DNA of 64,000 bases from PGYR01 sp048267165. GTDB lineage: Bacteria; Bacteroidota; Ignavibacteria; Kapaibacteriales; UBA2268. The notes under the pieces were generated by a model, which saw only the letters and a list, made by a program, of their open reading frames with translations, was not told the DNA's origin and made no database searches. Location of the stretch: positions 1 through 64,000 of the forward strand of contig JBLWYD010000016.1 in assembly GCA_048267165.1 (NCBI GenBank). The letters are read 5' to 3'. Shown here in pieces: positions 60,729 through 64,000 of this stretch (its first letter is position 1; each line of letters opens with the position of its first letter). The translations under genes and the position numbers were made by a program.

Positions 60729-61844
60729 TTACGAAGCGTTAGCCATTCTCTCATCATACTTGCCCGTACCTAATTGGTTGAGCAACGTAAAGTGACTTCT
60801 GATAGCTCCGAAAAGAGTTCTATGCTCATAGTACGGTACACCGTATTCTTCGGCAGTAGCTTTTATTACTTTCGAGATTTCTTTATAGTGAACGTGACAA
60901 ATATTCGGGAATAGGTGATGTTCAACTTGGTAATTCAAACCACCGATATACCATGAAAGTATTTTGCTTTTCTTAGCAAAGTTGGCCGTAGTAAGCAATT
61001 GGTGTATTGCCCAATTGTTTTCGATTGTCAAATCTTCATCCGGCTTAACGAATTCAGTTTCTTCTATTACGTGCGCTAATTGGAAGATGAAAGAAAGCAA
61101 GATTCCAGAAAGGAAGTGCATAGATAAAAACCCGATTAGAATCTGCCACCAAGGTAAATCAACCAACAACATTGGTAGTACTAAAGTGATAGCCAAGTAC
61201 CATAGTTTATTAACTATAACTTCTGTAGTTGCTTTTTTCAAAGTTAGTTTCTGACCAGCCAATAGATTTTCTTTATTGTACTTATAAATTTGAAGAAAAT
61301 CTTTTAGTATCAACCAATTTAAAGTCAGTAATCCGTAAAGGAATGGAGCATAATATGCTTGGAATCTGAATATTTTTTTGCGGTCTTGCTCAGGTGACAA
61401 TCGCATCAGATTACTCTCAATATCGTCGTCGTGACCCTCTACATTTGTGAAAGAGTGGTGCAATACATTATGTTGTATTTTCCAGTTTATGTGGTAACCA
61501 CCAAGGAAATTTACTAAAAAGCCGAGTGTCTTATTAACCTTAGCATTCTGCGAATACGCACCGTGATTGGCATCGTGCATAACTGATAGCCCTATGCCCG
61601 ACATACCTAAGCTCATCAATACCCACATAAGGAATATAGGTAAAAAGCCCGTAAATACACCAGATAACATCAGGATAAAAGGAATGAAATATAATGAAAT
61701 CATTACTATCGTTTTAACTTTCATTTCGGTATTAGCGTACTTAGTAATACCTTTCTCTTTAAAGTAAGAATTTACCCGCATTCTTAATTCTTTTACGAAT
61801 TCGGGTCTATTTCTAACATTAAACTTAACTACATCTATACTCAT
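60729..61844 (-). CDS. Fatty acid (acyl-CoA/lipid) desaturase, front-end type
   Basis: About 371 residues from ATG 61844. Three histidine boxes of membrane di-iron desaturases: HDANH at 90-94, HNVLHH at 125-130, and QVEHHLFP near residue 320, the Q-x-x-H-H form of front-end (delta-5/delta-6) desaturases. At least four membrane helices. There is no cytochrome b5 domain, so it needs a separate electron donor. It should adjust membrane fluidity by desaturating fatty acyl chains. Carries its own terminator. Confidence 0.9.
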   Translation of the reverse strand: MSIDVVKFNVRNRPEFVKELRMRVNSYFKEKGITKYANTEMKVKTIVMISLYFIPFILMLSGVFTGFLPIFLMWVLMSLGMSGIGLSVMHDANHGAYSQNAKVNKTLGFLVNFLGGYHINWKIQHNVLHHSFTNVEGHDDDIESNLMRLSPEQDRKKIFRFQAYYAPFLYGLLTLNWLILKDFLQIYKYNKENLLAGQKLTLKKATTEVIVNKLWYLAITLVLPMLLVDLPWWQILIGFLSMHFLSGILLSFIFQLAHVIEETEFVKPDEDLTIENNWAIHQLLTTANFAKKSKILSWYIGGLNYQVEHHLFPNICHVHYKEISKVIKATAEEYGVPYYEHRTLFGAIRSHFTLLNQLGTGKYDERMANAS

Positions 61845-62001
61845 ATAATATAATCTAATTGTATATACAAAACAGCTATTATCACTCAAATAGCCCACTA
61901 TTTACAATTACAAATTTAACTCTTTTACAGTTATTTTGCAATATCTAGTCCGAATACGTTTGGATTGTATCTCTAGTGTTGGCATTTCGGATAAAAAAGT
62001 C

Positions 62002-62400
62002 CTAAAGCATATTTAACTTAATCTTTTTCTTCGACTTTTCATATTTTGCTGCTTGATTATTTAGTTCTTCTTCGTCATTTGTTATGTCGTTTTTCACTAA
62101 TATTTCTCGGAAATAATCCCAAGTATATATACCAGTATCGTGCCCGCTCTTCCACATTACTGCAAGTGCATAGTTACCAATCGGCTTCATATCCTTCACA
62201 TCGAAAGCACCGGGTTCATCTTTAACTTCTATCGGGTGGGAGTAAACTTTATTGCCGACTTTCTCGCCTTTGCAATATGCACAAGGGCATTCGCGGCGAA
62301 GCATCTCAAGTGAAATTATAGCTTTTTTGCCATCTGCCCATTCTGCTTGAAGCAAATATGGCTCAGGTTTATTGATTTTTATAGGGTTGATTCTGCTCAT
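62002..62400 (-). CDS. DUF971 domain protein (GBBH-like N-terminal domain)
   Basis: 132 residues. DUF971 pattern: PYLLQAEWADGKKAIISLEMLRRECPCAYCKGE, with the CPCAYC cysteines as in the zinc-binding form, and IGNYALAVMWKSGHDTGIYTWDYFREI. It is the stand-alone version of the N-terminal domain of gamma-butyrobetaine hydroxylase, often found with Fe-S or metal handling genes in bacteria. Lysine-rich C-terminus. Single gene. Confidence 0.85.
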   Translation of the reverse strand: MSRINPIKINKPEPYLLQAEWADGKKAIISLEMLRRECPCAYCKGEKVGNKVYSHPIEVKDEPGAFDVKDMKPIGNYALAVMWKSGHDTGIYTWDYFREILVKNDITNDEEELNNQAAKYEKSKKKIKLNML

Positions 62401-62571
62401 TTTTCTTTCTTATCTCAATACTTTTTGTTTTTGCTCATTAACGATTATTAAATTAGTCTATTTTGCTCGAAATATCTAAATCAAGACAATTAGCAATAAT
62501 CTATTTTTTTCTTAGCCCAACTTTTCTTAGTTTTTAAGCTTGTTGAATTACTTATTTTAATAAAGGAAAAT

Positions 62572-64000
62572 ATGAAAATACGTCTGATAATCTCAGCTTT
62601 TGCAATGCTATTGCTTATATCTTGTGCCAAAAAAGAAGAAGTACAAGAGGAAGAAACAAGCGAATATGTAGTCGAATACGAAGGTAGAAAAGTAGATTTG
62701 CAACCCTTTTTTGAGGGGTTCCCATACTCGAACTTCCAAGCATATTACAAAACTGGTAAAATATTCTATTACAAAGCTGGTGATATAACTTCGTTAAACT
62801 ACACTAACTTAGACAATCCCGATTTTGAGAATGGTACTCAGATAACCGACATAGATTATTCACTTAGAAATGTATGGTCGAACAAATACAACCCTAATGA
62901 CAACTCTATTTATTGGATGGGTGATGAAGTAAATGATGAGAAAATCGATTTATTCCGTTTGAACTTAGAATCGAATAAAGTAGAGAAATTGACTGACGTT
63001 CCTTATATATTCGGTTGGAATTTCAACAAAGATAAAAACCAAATTGCATACATAGTTAGATTAGGTGAGCTAGAAGATAGAGAAGGTGAGCTAAGAATAA
63101 TGTCATTGGAAAATGGTACTAGCTCTACAATTATCAAAGACAGCCCTGAGTACAGATTCACTTGGGCTAGTCCATCTATTTCTCCGAACAACAATTACAT
63201 AATCGCTTCAGTATTGAAAAATACTGATAGAACTAAGGCGAATTTGATGTTGATAGATGTAGATAAGGGCAAAGGTACTATAATAACTGACACTAAAAAA
63301 GGTCGTTTCTTCCCAGATATACTATCAACTTGGATAGATAACGGAAGTAAAGTCCTTTACACTTCGGACGAAGATGGCTACAAAAATGTATATAGCTATG
63401 ACATATACAAAGGCAAAACTATGCAAGTAACTAAATTCACTGAAGATGTGGTAAATGCAGAAATAACATCAATCGGCGGCAAAGATTACCTAGTAGTAAA
63501 TACGTCAAACCCAATCGAAAGCACGCTATATATGGTTGACCCAATGAGTGGCGAGGTAGCAACTAGCAAGAAATATCCTTTCACACTTGAGTTCAAGGAC
63601 ATGGAAGACGGCAAGCTATTAGCCCAGTTGAACGGTGCTACTACTATGTTCAGAATAGAAGAAATAACTCTGTCAACAACTGGTTTCACTGAAACTACTA
63701 GAGCTGACCTACCTAAAGAACTAAAAGACAAGATAATAAACGCTGACGTAGAGAAAGTGGAATTTCCGACTTTCGATATAGACCCAGCGACTGGAAAGCA
63801 AAGAATGATACACGCTTTCTTGTACAAACCAAAAGATCCGCAACCGAAGGACAAGCAAAGAGTACTAATCCAATCATTCTATGGTGGTGGTAATACTTAC
63901 AATGTACGCGAGCAAATACTAACGAATGCTGGTATGTACGTACTAAGCCCGTCACCTCGTGGTAGTAGTGGGTTCGGTAAGGACTTCTTTGCGTTGAACG
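62572..64000 (+). CDS. S9 family peptidase lipoprotein, 3' end beyond window
   Basis: Starts at ATG 62572, preceded by AAAGGAAAAT, and stays open to the window end (476 codons). Lipoprotein signal with lipobox LLISC (Cys18). Residues about 45-400 form a PD40/DPP-like beta-propeller (SPEYRFTWASPSISPNNNYI, YTSDEDGYKNVYSYDI). The alpha/beta hydrolase part begins at MIHAFLYKPKD, with QSFYGGG, YVLSPSPRGSSGFG matching prolyl oligopeptidase/acylaminoacyl peptidases. The catalytic serine, Asp and His lie outside the window, so activity cannot be confirmed here. Confidence 0.85.
   Translation, partial: MKIRLIISAFAMLLLISCAKKEEVQEEETSEYVVEYEGRKVDLQPFFEGFPYSNFQAYYKTGKIFYYKAGDITSLNYTNLDNPDFENGTQITDIDYSLRNVWSNKYNPNDNSIYWMGDEVNDEKIDLFRLNLESNKVEKLTDVPYIFGWNFNKDKNQIAYIVRLGELEDREGELRIMSLENGTSSTIIKDSPEYRFTWASPSISPNNNYIIASVLKNTDRTKANLMLIDVDKGKGTIITDTKKGRFFPDILSTWIDNGSKVLYTSDEDGYKNVYSYDIYKGKTMQVTKFTEDVVNAEITSIGGKDYLVVNTSNPIESTLYMVDPMSGEVATSKKYPFTLEFKDMEDGKLLAQLNGATTMFRIEEITLSTTGFTETTRADLPKELKDKIINADVEKVEFPTFDIDPATGKQRMIHAFLYKPKDPQPKDKQRVLIQSFYGGGNTYNVREQILTNAGMYVLSPSPRGSSGFGKDFFALN

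Overview
The window is A+T-rich, densely coding bacterial chromosome. Several secreted proteins end in a C-terminal type 9 secretion (T9SS, Por) sorting domain, and it also carries a DUF2723 membrane glycosyltransferase-like protein, an Omp85 protein with three POTRA domains, DUF6263 and MXAN_6640-like proteins. Together with a flagellin/FliS/FliD/FlaG/FlgM-like cluster this points to a flagellated member of the Bacteroidota-Chlorobiota side of the tree, most likely Ignavibacteria or Kapabacteria. This is an inference from gene content; no rRNA or tRNA gene is visible. Starts use ATG or TTG, and some genes have good AGGAG or GAGGT ribosome binding sites while others have none.

Layout. 1-5.1 kb: a truncated Asp-box repeat exoprotein (-), a TPR sensor histidine kinase (+), and two small envelope genes (-). 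5.3-13 kb (+): the DUF2723 protein, a DUF2795 protein, then an operon of an Omp85/TamA-like protein and two tandem paralogous outer-membrane proteins, facing an MlaF-type ATPase. 13.9-15.2 kb: a three-gene operon with ybeY and a Smg/DUF494-like gene, followed by a 0.7-kb repeat-rich spacer. 16-23.3 kb (-): superoxide dismutase, tryptophanase, and a tightly coupled operon (metalloprotease, ABC ATPase, lytic transglycosylase, SDR oxidoreductase, murI). 23.5-30.2 kb: rarA, mltG, an M16 peptidase, then an A+T-rich T9SS cargo gene bracketed by two copies of the 3' end of queA, then queA itself. 30-39 kb: envelope proteins (DUF6263, PD40-OmpA, IgGFc-binding-like T9SS protein, TerB-like membrane protein, FKBP lipoprotein). 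38-48.7 kb (-): kdsB, gatC, an outer-membrane protein, rlmN, leuS, two T9SS-exported proteins and icd. 49-52.9 kb: a giant T9SS protein and a lipoprotein. 53-56.9 kb: the late flagellar cluster behind a sigma-28-type promoter. 57-64 kb: ssb, yitT, an alanine-racemase-like enzyme, GNAT, DoxX, a fatty acid desaturase, DUF971, and a truncated S9 peptidase lipoprotein.

The most notable points are: (1) a 107-bp duplicate of the queA 3' end, differing only at synonymous sites, on the far side of a cargo gene, which looks like insertion into the end of queA; (2) a 34-N assembly gap in flagellin that appears to hide no missing sequence, because joining the flanks directly restores a full flagellin C-terminus; (3) a consensus-spaced sigma-28 promoter for flagellin, with an FlgM-like gene at the end of the cluster; (4) an SDR gene with no canonical start codon; (5) shared dispersed repeats and a duplicated 3'UTR/terminator in the intergenic regions. 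I saw no CRISPR array, transposase, integrase or classical defence system.
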